A stretch of 64,000 bases of DNA, taken from NCBI RefSeq assembly GCF_014333585.1, contig NZ_JACSCW010000002.1, forward strand, positions 620,001 to 684,000, written 5' to 3'. Position 1 is the stretch's first letter. Every line of letters begins with the position of its first letter. Positions 44,753 through 52,342 of this stretch are shown in pieces. Under the pieces are notes generated by a model. That model saw nothing but the letters and a program-made list of their open reading frames with translations, was not told the origin of the DNA and did no database searches. The DNA is from Hymenobacter sp. BT188. Its GTDB lineage: Bacteria; Bacteroidota; Bacteroidia; Cytophagales; Hymenobacteraceae. Made by a program: the position numbers and the translations under genes.

Positions 44753-45625
44753 ATGACCAATAAAGAAATCAAAGCGCTTATCTCGCTGCTCGATGACCCG
44801 GAAATTGCCCCCCAGATAGAGGAGCGGATTCAGGCATTGGGCGAAACCATTATTCCATTTCTGGAAGAGTCGTGGGAGGAGAGCCTCGACCCGCGCCAGC
44901 AGCAGCGCCTGGAGGATCTGATTCACGATTTGCAGTTCGATGGCCTGAAGCAACGCCTACGCGTGTGGCGCGATTCGGGCGGCGAAAACCTGCTTGAGGG
45001 CATGTGGCTGCTGAATTCCTACCAGTATCCCGACGCCGATTTGCAGGCGCTGAATCGGGCTATTGAGCAACTACGCTTTGAAGCCTGGGCGCTTTTGCGG
45101 CCTGAGATGCACCCTACGGATCAGGTGCAGGTGCTGAACCATGTATTGTTTCGGGTGCATAAGCTGGGTGCCAACACGCAGAACTTCCATTCACCAGCCA
45201 ACTCCATGCTGCACCTGGTATTAGAAACCAAGCGTGGCAACCCGCTCACCTTGTGTGTGATATATCTGTTGGTGGCGCAGCGGCTGAATCTGCCTATTTA
45301 TGGCGTGAATCTGCCCAATCTGTTTGTGCTTACTTATCAATCGCAGAGCCAGATTACGGAGCCATTTTATATCAACTGCTACAACCGCGGCCTTATTCTA
45401 TCGCGCACCGACATTGAGCATTATGTGGCTCAGCTCAACCTGTCGCCCAACGATATTTTCTATGCGCCCTGCTCGCACCTCGATATCGTGCGTCGGGCTT
45501 TGCGCAATCTGGTGATGAGCTTCGAGAAGCTGCAGGAACCCGCCAAAGCAACCGAAGTAGGTAAGCTCCTGGCCATCCTGACCGACGAAATCACGCCTCC
45601 TACTGATATTGATCCTACAGAATAA
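44753..45625 (+). CDS. SirB1-like transglutaminase-fold protein
   Basis: A 290-residue protein from the ATG at 44753 (MTNKEIKALISLLDDPEIAPQ). HEAT-like helices at the start are followed by the SirB1 (transglutaminase-like) domain: NFHSPANSMLHLVLETKRGNPLTLCVIYLLVAQRLNLPIYGVNLPNLFVL, with a Cys in the position of the family (LTLCV). The family is widespread but without a settled function; fusion partners suggest rRNA or division links. Octamer at 44807 codes for APQ. Confidence 0.85.
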   Translation: MTNKEIKALISLLDDPEIAPQIEERIQALGETIIPFLEESWEESLDPRQQQRLEDLIHDLQFDGLKQRLRVWRDSGGENLLEGMWLLNSYQYPDADLQALNRAIEQLRFEAWALLRPEMHPTDQVQVLNHVLFRVHKLGANTQNFHSPANSMLHLVLETKRGNPLTLCVIYLLVAQRLNLPIYGVNLPNLFVLTYQSQSQITEPFYINCYNRGLILSRTDIEHYVAQLNLSPNDIFYAPCSHLDIVRRALRNLVMSFEKLQEPAKATEVGKLLAILTDEITPPTDIDPTE

Positions 45626-45642
45626 GTCTCTTTAAACAAGGC

Positions 45643-45683
45643 ATAAAAAAGCCCCCCAGAAACATTCTGGGGGGCTTTTTTAT
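45643..45683. terminator. Bidirectional G6/C6 terminator
   Basis: ATAAAAAAGCCCCCCAGAA pairs with TTCTGGGGGGCTTTTTTAT (octamers 45651 and 45668); it lies between the convergent SirB1-like and redoxin genes. Confidence 0.93.
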
Positions 45684-45698
45684 GCCTACTATTCAAAA

Positions 45699-46310
45699 CT
45701 ACATTCTCTTGATCAGACAGCCTGCCGCACGCTTATCGGCTACGCCTACAGGTTTTCCAGCTAGAATATTGTCCAGCGCCTGTGCTAAGTAATGCTCCTT
45801 GGCGTAAGCTTCCACCTGGGCATTATCGTCGATGGCGCCTTTATAACGCACTGCAAAGCCATTTCCAGCGGGCTGCAATACTACGACTTCGGGCGTTTTG
45901 GTTGCACCTAACAGGGTGCTCACCTTTTGGCCGGGGTCGGTGAGGTAAGGATAGTCATCGGTGCCAGTAGATTTCATTTTCAATTTGTCGGCGTCGGCGG
46001 CATCAGCCGTAGCTTCCAGGTTGATGGGCGCATTGATAAACAAAAACTGCACACCCTTACCGCTGTAAGCAGCATTCAAAGCACTTAGCCGGCTTTGGTA
46101 CAGCTTGGAAAAAGCGCAATTAGGATTCACAAACACAACTACCACAGCCTTATTGCTGGCGTAGCTGCTCAGCGTAACGGTGGCATCGGTGGGACTGGTG
46201 AGGCTGAAGTCATTGACGGTGCGGCCATCCTGGGCTTTGGCAACGCTTACTGCAACGGTACAGAAGAGCAGGGCCGCGGCCGCGATTATAGAGATTCGAC
46301 GAAGGAGCAT
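45699..46310 (-). CDS. Secreted redoxin/thioredoxin-fold protein
   Basis: About 203 residues from the Met at 46310 (MLLRRISIIAAAALLFCTVAVSVAKAQ), giving a signal peptide. The AhpC/redoxin fold shows VNDFSLTSPTDATVTLSSYASNKAVVVVFVNPNCAFSKLY with a single Cys in place of the CxxC pair, KTPEVVVLQPAG (cis-Pro region), and a lone Cys near the end (AAGCLIKR), a hallmark of a secreted redoxin group with GCxIK ends. Predicted role: peroxide or thiol redox in the periplasm; one active Cys plus the terminal Cys may form the working pair. Confidence 0.82.
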   Translation of the reverse strand: MLLRRISIIAAAALLFCTVAVSVAKAQDGRTVNDFSLTSPTDATVTLSSYASNKAVVVVFVNPNCAFSKLYQSRLSALNAAYSGKGVQFLFINAPINLEATADAADADKLKMKSTGTDDYPYLTDPGQKVSTLLGATKTPEVVVLQPAGNGFAVRYKGAIDDNAQVEAYAKEHYLAQALDNILAGKPVGVADKRAAGCLIKRM

Positions 46311-46397
46311 GGGTGGGGAGATTAGGAAGTAGAATCGAGGCGCCAAATCTTACGTGAGTAGATTTTTACGTCTTCAACTTGATGAAGCAGGCGAAAC

Positions 46398-47057
46398 TCA
46401 GCCGTGCATAGCATCTTCAACGCAATAAGTTAGCACATAGTCGGTTGCTAAGCGTTGATAGGAAATTCGGTGTTCGCTGCGGAAGTTTTCGAGCAGCAGG
46501 TGCCCCGTCAAAACACCTGCCTCCCGCAGCTCAAACGGGTTGAGCAACAATTGCTCTTTAAACACCACGCCCCGGCGACTATGCAGCTTATACAATGTCT
46601 CTTTGGCACTCCAATAGAGACTATATTTTGCTACGTCATCGCCGGCATTGACTCGTTCAGTTTCGGCTAGAAACCGGGTTGCCAAGTGTTGCGCTTTGGG
46701 TCTTATCAGTTCAACATCTGTGCCAACGCGCCCTTGGGCGGCTACAATTCCTGCTACCCACTCCCCCGAATGTGACAACGAAACCGCAAAATCAGGCAAT
46801 TGCTCTAAGTAAGGTCGACCGTTGCTGTCATTAAGCAGTAGGGTCTGAGCAGAGGTCAGCTCGCGCAGGAGTGTATGCGTCAGCGCCCGACCTGCTAGCC
46901 ACTGTGCTTGTCGAGTCAAATCACGCACTGCCGGCTGCTGCGCCGCATAATGAGCAGAGTGGGGAAGAAGCGAGACCAACGCCGGGGGCATTTCTGTAAG
47001 GTGCCACAGCCCCAGCAAAGCATGTTCAGATAGAGGCGTAAGCGAGTGTAAAGGCAT
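46398..47057 (-). CDS. 4'-phosphopantetheinyl transferase superfamily protein
   Basis: A 219-residue protein with the Sfp/AcpT motifs: QAQWLAGRAL, DFAVSLSHSGEWVAGIVA, VGTDVELIRPKAQ (Mg-binding Asp and Glu) and YWSAKETLYKLH. It moves the phosphopantetheine arm of CoA to a carrier protein; the enzyme for fatty-acid ACP is usually AcpS, so this one may serve a secondary acyl or peptidyl carrier. None is in this window. It lies 87 bp upstream of the redoxin gene, same strand. Confidence 0.92.
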   Translation of the reverse strand: MPLHSLTPLSEHALLGLWHLTEMPPALVSLLPHSAHYAAQQPAVRDLTRQAQWLAGRALTHTLLRELTSAQTLLLNDSNGRPYLEQLPDFAVSLSHSGEWVAGIVAAQGRVGTDVELIRPKAQHLATRFLAETERVNAGDDVAKYSLYWSAKETLYKLHSRRGVVFKEQLLLNPFELREAGVLTGHLLLENFRSEHRISYQRLATDYVLTYCVEDAMHG

Positions 47058-47087
47058 TATAGAAGATAGAAAGTTTATCCTTTTACT

Positions 47088-47195
47088 TTGAACGTCATGT
47101 TACATTGAACGTCATGCAGAGCGAAGCGAAGCATCTCGCTCGCTTCGTTGATTAGTATTGCAACGTCAGCACGCGAGATGCTTCGCTTCGCTCTG
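47088..47195. repeat. Repeat with 23-bp perfect inverted arms and a direct duplication
   Basis: CAGAGCGAAGCGAAGCATCTCGC (47117-47139, described by ends only) pairs exactly with 47173-47195. In front is a tandem 17-base unit starting TTGAACGTCATG at 47088 and again at 47105. The gap 47058-47325 has no gene. The 'CATGCAGAGCGAAGCG' look is that of a dispersed intergenic repeat of Hymenobacter-like genomes. Confidence 0.75.
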
Positions 47196-47325
47196 TATGA
47201 AGGCCTTTTTATTATGAACTTAGTTAAAAGCAGGTCTCGAATTGTTTCGCAAAAATCAACCGCTAGCCTTTCCGCTATAGGCTTAGAAAAACCGCTGTAA
47301 TTTCGCCCTAAATTACTTCCCCACT

Positions 47326-48252
47326 ATGCCGTTGCTTTCTCGTCCGCAGGTGCAGAAACTGGCCACGCTCAGCGGCCACCGCGACTGCGTGTACGCCCTG
47401 GCCGGCTCTGCCGATGAAGACCGTTTCTTTTCGGCTGGTGCTGATGGTATGGTCGCCGCGTGGAGTATCGATGATCTTACGCGCGATGGTGAGCTGGTGG
47501 CCCGGGTCGAAAACTCGGTTTATGCTCTGCGCTACCTGCCCGAGCGTGAGCTATTGCTAATAGGACACAATTTTCAGGGAGTACAGGCCATAGCGCTGGC
47601 GGAAAGAAAGCTGGTACATAGCACCGCGCTGCCGCCAGCTGCCATCTTCGATTTTGCATACTCGGCGCCCCGTCAACGCTTGTATGGGGCCCTCGGAAAC
47701 GGAGTGCTTGCGATACTGCGAGCCGCTGATTTTACCTTGGAAAAGCTGGTGCCGCTCAGTGATAAAAGTCTGCGTTGCTTGGCGCTGCACGAGGAGCGCG
47801 GCGAGTTGGCCGTAGGGGGCAGCGACACCGTCGTGCGTATTCTTGATGCCGATTCGCTGGCTGTGAAATACACACTTTCAGGTCATAGCAACTCCGTATT
47901 CACTGCTGCTTATTCGCCTGATGGTCAGCAGCTATTAACAGCTGGCCGCGATGCGCACCTGCGTACCTGGGCTGTGGGGGGCAATTATGCGGAAGTAGGC
48001 AGTATCGTCGCCCACATGTTTACCATCAACCATCTACTGTTCAGCCCCGACGGACTGCTGCTGGCCACGTGTAGCATGGATAAGTCCATTAAGGTGTGGG
48101 AGGCCGAAACGGGGCGCTTACTACGCGTCGTAGATAAGGCTCGGCACGCAGGCCACGGCACTTCCGTCAACAAGTTATTTTGGTCGGGCAGGCAGAATCG
48201 GCTAGTTTCGTGTAGTGACGACCGCAGCCTTGCCGTGTGGGGGATTTCTTGA
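47326..48252 (+). CDS. WD40 repeat protein
   Basis: A 308-residue protein built of about seven WD40 blades, for example LSGHRDCVYALAGSADEDRFFSAGADGMVAAWSID at the start and LSGHSNSVFTAAYSPDGQQLLTAGRDAHLRTWAV in the middle, ending HGTSVNKLFWSGRQNRLVSCSDDRSLAVW. No signal peptide, so cytoplasmic. WD40 propellers act as protein-binding platforms; the partner is unknown. Confidence 0.9.
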   Translation: MPLLSRPQVQKLATLSGHRDCVYALAGSADEDRFFSAGADGMVAAWSIDDLTRDGELVARVENSVYALRYLPERELLLIGHNFQGVQAIALAERKLVHSTALPPAAIFDFAYSAPRQRLYGALGNGVLAILRAADFTLEKLVPLSDKSLRCLALHEERGELAVGGSDTVVRILDADSLAVKYTLSGHSNSVFTAAYSPDGQQLLTAGRDAHLRTWAVGGNYAEVGSIVAHMFTINHLLFSPDGLLLATCSMDKSIKVWEAETGRLLRVVDKARHAGHGTSVNKLFWSGRQNRLVSCSDDRSLAVWGIS

Positions 48253-48424
48253 AACAACAGGATGAGGGCCGAGAGGTAAGAACAGAAAGCAGCAGTAGCT
48301 CCCGAATGGCTAATCTGTTTCTTTTAAATACTCGCCTTGCCGCTCGCTTCGTTTCTACCCTATCTCTCCATTCATTAAGGCTCCGGTTGCCTGCCTTCGC
48401 TTCCAGCCTATTATCCATAGTTCC

Positions 48425-49435
48425 ATGAAAATTACCGCTCTCGACATCCGGCAGAAAACCTTTGAAAAAGCCTTTCGGGGTGTAGACAAAGACGAAGTAC
48501 AAGCCTTCTTAATGACGCTGTCGCAGCAGTGGGAGCGTATGGGCGATGAAAACCGGGAGCTACGCCTCAAGCTGGAGCATGCTACGCACGATGTGCAGAA
48601 AATGCGCGAAGTGGAAACCAGCCTCTACCGCACTCTCAAAACGGCCGAAGACACAGGCAACAGCATCACTGAGCAGTCGCAGCGCGATGCCGATCTGCGG
48701 ATTCGCGAAGCCCAACTCAAAGCGGATCAGCTTTTAAGCGATGCCAAGCAGGAAGCCCGTCGGTTGGTAGAAGAAGCTACCCGCGAAGCCGAGAAAAGCG
48801 TGGCTGCTATGCGTACCGAAGTAAATAGCTTGGGCCAGGAGTGTCATCGACTGGAAACGCAGATGGAAAACCTCGTGCGCGATTTGCAGCACCTGGCCTC
48901 CGATGCGCTGGAAAAAGTAGCGAAAGCGAAAGCTCGGCCTAAAACAGATGCGGCCGCCATCCTTTCGCGGGCCGAGAGCGTACAGGTAAGCAGACCCGAA
49001 CCTTCATCCCAAAACGACTCTGCCATGCGTGTATCTTCTGCTTCCACTTCATCAGCTGCCGCAGTGGCTGGAACATCCAGCGCCGCCTTGGGGGGTAGTT
49101 TGGCTGCTGAGCCCCGCGCTATTGGTCCACAGCCCGGTAATTATAACCCTAAGCCTGGCCAGCAGCCTGACCCTGGTGCGCCAGCCCAAACGCCCGGCCC
49201 CGAAATTCGCCCCGGCTCACCCGATGAAAACCCCGGCAAAGCTGACCCGTCCCGCATCTACCAGCCGGAGCCTTCACGTGTACCTGACCCCGGCGCTCCG
49301 GATATTGAGCGTCCAGCCCCCGATATTCAGCCTGTCGGCCCTGGTCACCCCGAAATTATGCCTCCTTCGCCGGCCACGCATCCTGGTATGGCCACGGCCG
49401 CTTCCGCCGAAAAATCGTTTTTCGACGAGATATAA
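48425..49435 (+). CDS. DivIVA-domain protein with Pro-rich tail
   Basis: A 336-residue protein. Residues 1-60 match the DivIVA N-terminal domain (MKITALDIRQKTFEKAFRGVDKDEVQAFLMTL), followed by a long coiled coil to about 175 and a Ser/Ala then Pro/Gly-rich disordered tail (PQPGNYNPKPGQQPDPGAP and further repeats), ending KSFFDEI. DivIVA marks curved membranes and poles in Gram-positive bacteria; homologues occur in some Bacteroidota with unknown roles. The tail repeats PxPGxP / DPGAP several times. Confidence 0.85.
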   Translation: MKITALDIRQKTFEKAFRGVDKDEVQAFLMTLSQQWERMGDENRELRLKLEHATHDVQKMREVETSLYRTLKTAEDTGNSITEQSQRDADLRIREAQLKADQLLSDAKQEARRLVEEATREAEKSVAAMRTEVNSLGQECHRLETQMENLVRDLQHLASDALEKVAKAKARPKTDAAAILSRAESVQVSRPEPSSQNDSAMRVSSASTSSAAAVAGTSSAALGGSLAAEPRAIGPQPGNYNPKPGQQPDPGAPAQTPGPEIRPGSPDENPGKADPSRIYQPEPSRVPDPGAPDIERPAPDIQPVGPGHPEIMPPSPATHPGMATAASAEKSFFDEI

Positions 49436-49451
49436 CCAGGCTTCGGCTGTG

Positions 49452-49493
49452 AAAAGCGAAAGGCCCGCAATAGCTTGCGGGCCTTTCGCTTTT
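49452..49493 (+). terminator. Strong terminator after the divIVA-like gene
   Basis: A 19-bp perfect stem, AAAAGCGAAAGGCCCGCAA (49452-49470) against 49475-49493, with a four-base loop and terminal T-run. Confidence 0.93.
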
Positions 49494-49553
49494 TTGGCTC
49501 TTTACTTCACTTGTCAAACCAAGGCGCTAAGCCGTCATTAATCACATAACATC

Positions 49554-49940
49554 ATGGGACAAATCGCGCTGGAGGGCATGGAGTTTTTCGCTTTTCATGG
49601 CTATTATGATGAGGAGCAGAAAATTGGGAATAAGTACGGCGTAGACCTCTACATCCAAACCGATTTGCACGCGGCTGGCGCTTCCGATAAGCTCCAGGAA
49701 ACCGTGAACTATGAAGTGCTTTACCGCCTGGTAGCTGAGGAAATGCTGGCTCCGGCGCGACTACTGGAGCATGTAGGCCATCGGGTGATGGACCGGATTC
49801 TAACACAGTTTCCGCACGTGTACACCGTGAAAGTATGCGTGTCGAAGTTCAATCCGCCGCTGGGGGGCATTTGTCGTCGGGCGCGCATCACGCTCAAGCG
49901 CAAACGAGCTCAAAATGCCCCCCAGAACCCAGATAACTAG
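49554..49940 (+). CDS. folB: Dihydroneopterin aldolase
   Basis: A 128-residue T-fold enzyme: MGQIALEGMEFFAFHGYYDEEQKIGNKYGVDLYI, TVNYEVLYRLVAEEM and CVSKFNPPLGGICRRARITL with the catalytic Lys and pterin-binding Glu. It cleaves 7,8-dihydroneopterin to glycolaldehyde and 6-hydroxymethyl-dihydropterin in folate synthesis, downstream of folE. The short gene carries two octamers (49861, LGG; 49917, APQ). Confidence 0.95.
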   Translation: MGQIALEGMEFFAFHGYYDEEQKIGNKYGVDLYIQTDLHAAGASDKLQETVNYEVLYRLVAEEMLAPARLLEHVGHRVMDRILTQFPHVYTVKVCVSKFNPPLGGICRRARITLKRKRAQNAPQNPDN

Positions 49941-49968
49941 GATATACTTGCCTAAGAGCTTTCGCAGA

Positions 49969-50004
49969 CACAAAAAAGGCGACCAGTTATGGTCGCCTTT
50001 TTTG
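49969..50004. terminator. Bidirectional terminator
   Basis: ACAAAAAAGGCGACCA and TGGTCGCCTTTTTTGT form a 16-bp stem with a GTTA loop, between the convergent folB and YsnF-like genes. Confidence 0.92.
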
Positions 50005-50033
50005 TAAATGTGAATCTATAAGCCGCTTCGTGC

Positions 50034-50909
50034 TTACACGTTCCTATTCGGGTTATTTGGATTATTGGTATTGGCAGTGTTGGTAGTGGGATTATTGATC
50101 TGTTAGATATCTACTTCCGTTTTGGGCACCGTGTCGCGAATGGTTTCTTCCCGCTCGGTCACCTCTTTGCCAAGGTTGATTTCTTCTACTACCCGGGCTT
50201 CTTTGCCTACAACGGCACGCTCAGCACTCTCCATAAATTCACCTTCTCGGAAAGCGTTGAAATCAGCCTCCGTAGCCGGACGGTTTACGGCATAGCGCTC
50301 CACGTTTATGTGCTCTTCACGCAGACGCATAGCTCTTCTACTGGGCGCTCTACAATGCGGCTGTGTACACGCACGCCGCCTGTTTGCTCTACTCGCTTGC
50401 CAACTTGCAGTTGCTCTTCCATCACCTTCACCGAACCAGTTTGGTCGGTTTGGCCGGTAGTCGATTGAGTACCGGCATACGCATTGCCAATAGTACCAGC
50501 ACCGTATTGCGAGGCTACATCATCAACATCTACTGCGCCAAGATCATCGAGCAGGTCACGGGCGCGCTCAGCTTCTGAAGCCGACTGGGCATGTACCGTT
50601 ACCAACGATTTGCCGCTACGCACTACGTTCGAGTAATTACGGGTTGTATTATCATCGTCGCCACCAAACAGGTTGCTGAAGAAGTTGCCGATTTTGTCGC
50701 CTGCATTATCTGCAACGGCTTCGGCGCGCGTGCCGGTGGTGTTTGTGCTGGTATTGGCGCCAGTAGCATAGTTGCTGTCCGAAGCACCAGTCTGATTAAA
50801 GGGTGCTACGTCAACGTAGTCACGCTGAAAGCCATTCTGCTCAAGTTGCTGTACTGCACGCCTGGGCCTCAGCGGCGGTGTCGAAAACTCCTATTACGGT
50901 ATGTGCCAT
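50034..50909 (-). pseudogene. YsnF/AvaK (DUF2382) gene broken by two frameshifts and an in-frame stop
   Basis: From the ATG at 50909 the frame reads MAHTVIGVFDTAAEAQA and then stops; the natural continuation (AVQQLEQNGFQRDYVDVAP, then an acidic linker and RSGKSLVTVHAQSASEAERARDLLDDLGA) is in another frame, the switch lying near 50857-50862 (one base too many). Near 50331-50334 a base is missing: the following MRLREEHINVERYAVNRPATE block is back in the first frame. It ends at a TAA at 50103, but the same frame continues as an Asn/Pro-rich tail (QINNPTTNTANTNNPNNPN) to 50034. Three lesions suggest decay, or sequencing indels. The family is stress-related and poorly known. Confidence 0.78.
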
Positions 50910-50971
50910 GTTATGAAGGTATTTGGGTTGTGGGTGAAAGAATGATAAAAAAATAAGGGTAATGCTAAAGC

Positions 50972-51418
50972 TTAAGTAGTTGGTTCAGAAGGAGAAGTAG
51001 GGTTAGGAGCTACGCGTTGCAAATAGATTTCCTCTTTACGTAACGTTACCTGTTGGGGCGCGCGCGTTTCCGTCTGATGTTTCGTGATGCGCACTTCTTC
51101 GACCAATAGCAGCCGTTTTTCCACGACTAAAACCTCCCGAAGAATAGGCATAATCATCGTGTCGCCCTCATAGCGAACGGCCGGCGGAGTAGCTACATAT
51201 TGATTGATGGCTACGCGCTTCACGTTTACTTCTTCCTGAATAATAGGTACGTCTACGACCTGCTGTTCTTCATGCACCGTCTTCGATACCCGAATTCGGC
51301 CGGTCTCCACCACATCCTTTCCAATCTGCAATTGTTCTTCCATCACCGGTATCGTCACCTGTGGGTCGGGCACCTGGTAAGGCTGCTGGTTTTCGAAACG
51401 ATTGTTAGAAGGCTCCAC
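50972..51418 (-). CDS. YsnF/AvaK (DUF2382) domain protein
   Basis: A 148-residue protein with the DUF2382 pattern: IPVMEEQLQIGKDVVETGRIRVSKTVHEEQQVVDVPIIQEEVNVKRVAIN (first half) and a second, weaker unit REVLVVEKRLLLVEEVRITKHQTETRAPQQVTLRKEEIYLQRV. The family is named after stress-induced YsnF/AvaK proteins. It lies 62 bp upstream of the broken relative on the same strand, so the two may be tandem duplicates. Function unknown. Confidence 0.82.
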   Translation of the reverse strand: MEPSNNRFENQQPYQVPDPQVTIPVMEEQLQIGKDVVETGRIRVSKTVHEEQQVVDVPIIQEEVNVKRVAINQYVATPPAVRYEGDTMIMPILREVLVVEKRLLLVEEVRITKHQTETRAPQQVTLRKEEIYLQRVAPNPTSPSEPTT

Positions 51419-51919
51419 AGGTGGACACGCTTATATCATCGGTTAACTAATGATACTCAGGTGTTAAATCATATGGGGTGCCTATAGCTAAGTTGAAAAT
51501 TGATCATAATAATATTCCCGCCTTCTTCACAAAGCTCGACAGTGAGCGTGTGTGGTTTTATATATAAAAACATTTGACTAATATCTTTTAAATTAATTTA
51601 ATTTATTGAAAATCAAATGTTTAATGATAATACGGTGGTGGTCTTATCATCATAAATTGGATTTCAGTCCTCGTGGTTAAATCTAAGTTGGTTATGTATT
51701 GTCCTGCACGCAGCTAGGCTTATTTGCTAAACGTCTTATATAGAAAGCCAAAGCAGAACCTGCCTCTGCACTTCTGATATAAAAGGCTAATACCTAGGAA
51801 TGACAATGACGCTCTTATCTGCTTTACGAAAATATTCGTATGTAAACCTTGCTAGTACGATAAGTTTCGTATATGTTTGTCATACGAATTTCTTCGTACC
51901 ACCATAACGTCCGAAATCA
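51419..51919. other. AT-rich gap with blaI operators at its right end
   Basis: About 500 bases without a supportable gene. The left 350 bases are markedly AT-rich (runs such as TTTTAAATTAATTTAATTTA, 51589-51608). The right 100 bases hold the promoter and three operators of the blaI gene, listed separately. Confidence 0.6.
51825..51898 (+). promoter_or_regulatory. Three 16-bp operators and promoter of blaI
   Basis: Three dyads TACGA-N6-TCGTA start at 51825, 51856 and 51883, all exactly 16 bp (for example TACGAAAATATTCGTA). A Bacteroidota promoter lies among them: TTG at 51849-51851, 20-base spacer, TATGTTTG at 51872-51879. The middle dyad fills the spacer (51856-51871) and the third covers the start of transcription, 22 bp before the ATG. 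BlaI/MecI repressors bind TACA/TGTA-type dyads; here autorepression is inferred from placement. Confidence 0.85.
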
Positions 51920-52342
51920 ATGAGCAAGCCACCCCTCCCTAAGCCTACCGAATCGGAGCTAGAGATTTTGCAGGTGCTCTGGCAGCACGGCCCCACTACC
52001 GTTCGCTTTGTAAATGACGAGCTAAACAAAAAGCGTGATGTGGGCTACACCACCACGCTGAAGTTGCTTCAACTCATGCTCGATAAAGGCCTCGTGCTCC
52101 GCGACGATGATAGTCGCACCCATGTCTATCGGGCGGCCTTACGTGAGGAGGAAACGCAAGGGCTACTCATCGACCGTCTCTTGGATGCGGCTTTTGGTGG
52201 CTCGGCGCTCAAGCTTGTAGTGCAGGCTCTTGGTCACCAGCGCACCTCTCAGGCGGAACTGGACCAAATTCGGGATCTGCTAAACGAAATGGAAGAGCAA
52301 AAAAACACAACCGAGAAAGGAGGGACCAATGAACTGGCTTGA
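51920..52342 (+). CDS. BlaI/MecI/CopY family transcriptional repressor
   Basis: A 140-residue winged-helix protein: TESELEILQVLWQHGPTTVRFVNDEL, recognition helix region VGYTTTLKLLQLMLDKGLVLRD, and a dimerisation tail GGSALKLVVQALGHQRTSQAELDQIRDLLNEMEE. Its stop overlaps the M56 gene by 14 bases. In Gram-positives the repressor is cleaved after a BlaR1-type sensor detects a beta-lactam; the signal here is unknown. Confidence 0.95.
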   Translation: MSKPPLPKPTESELEILQVLWQHGPTTVRFVNDELNKKRDVGYTTTLKLLQLMLDKGLVLRDDDSRTHVYRAALREEETQGLLIDRLLDAAFGGSALKLVVQALGHQRTSQAELDQIRDLLNEMEEQKNTTEKGGTNELA

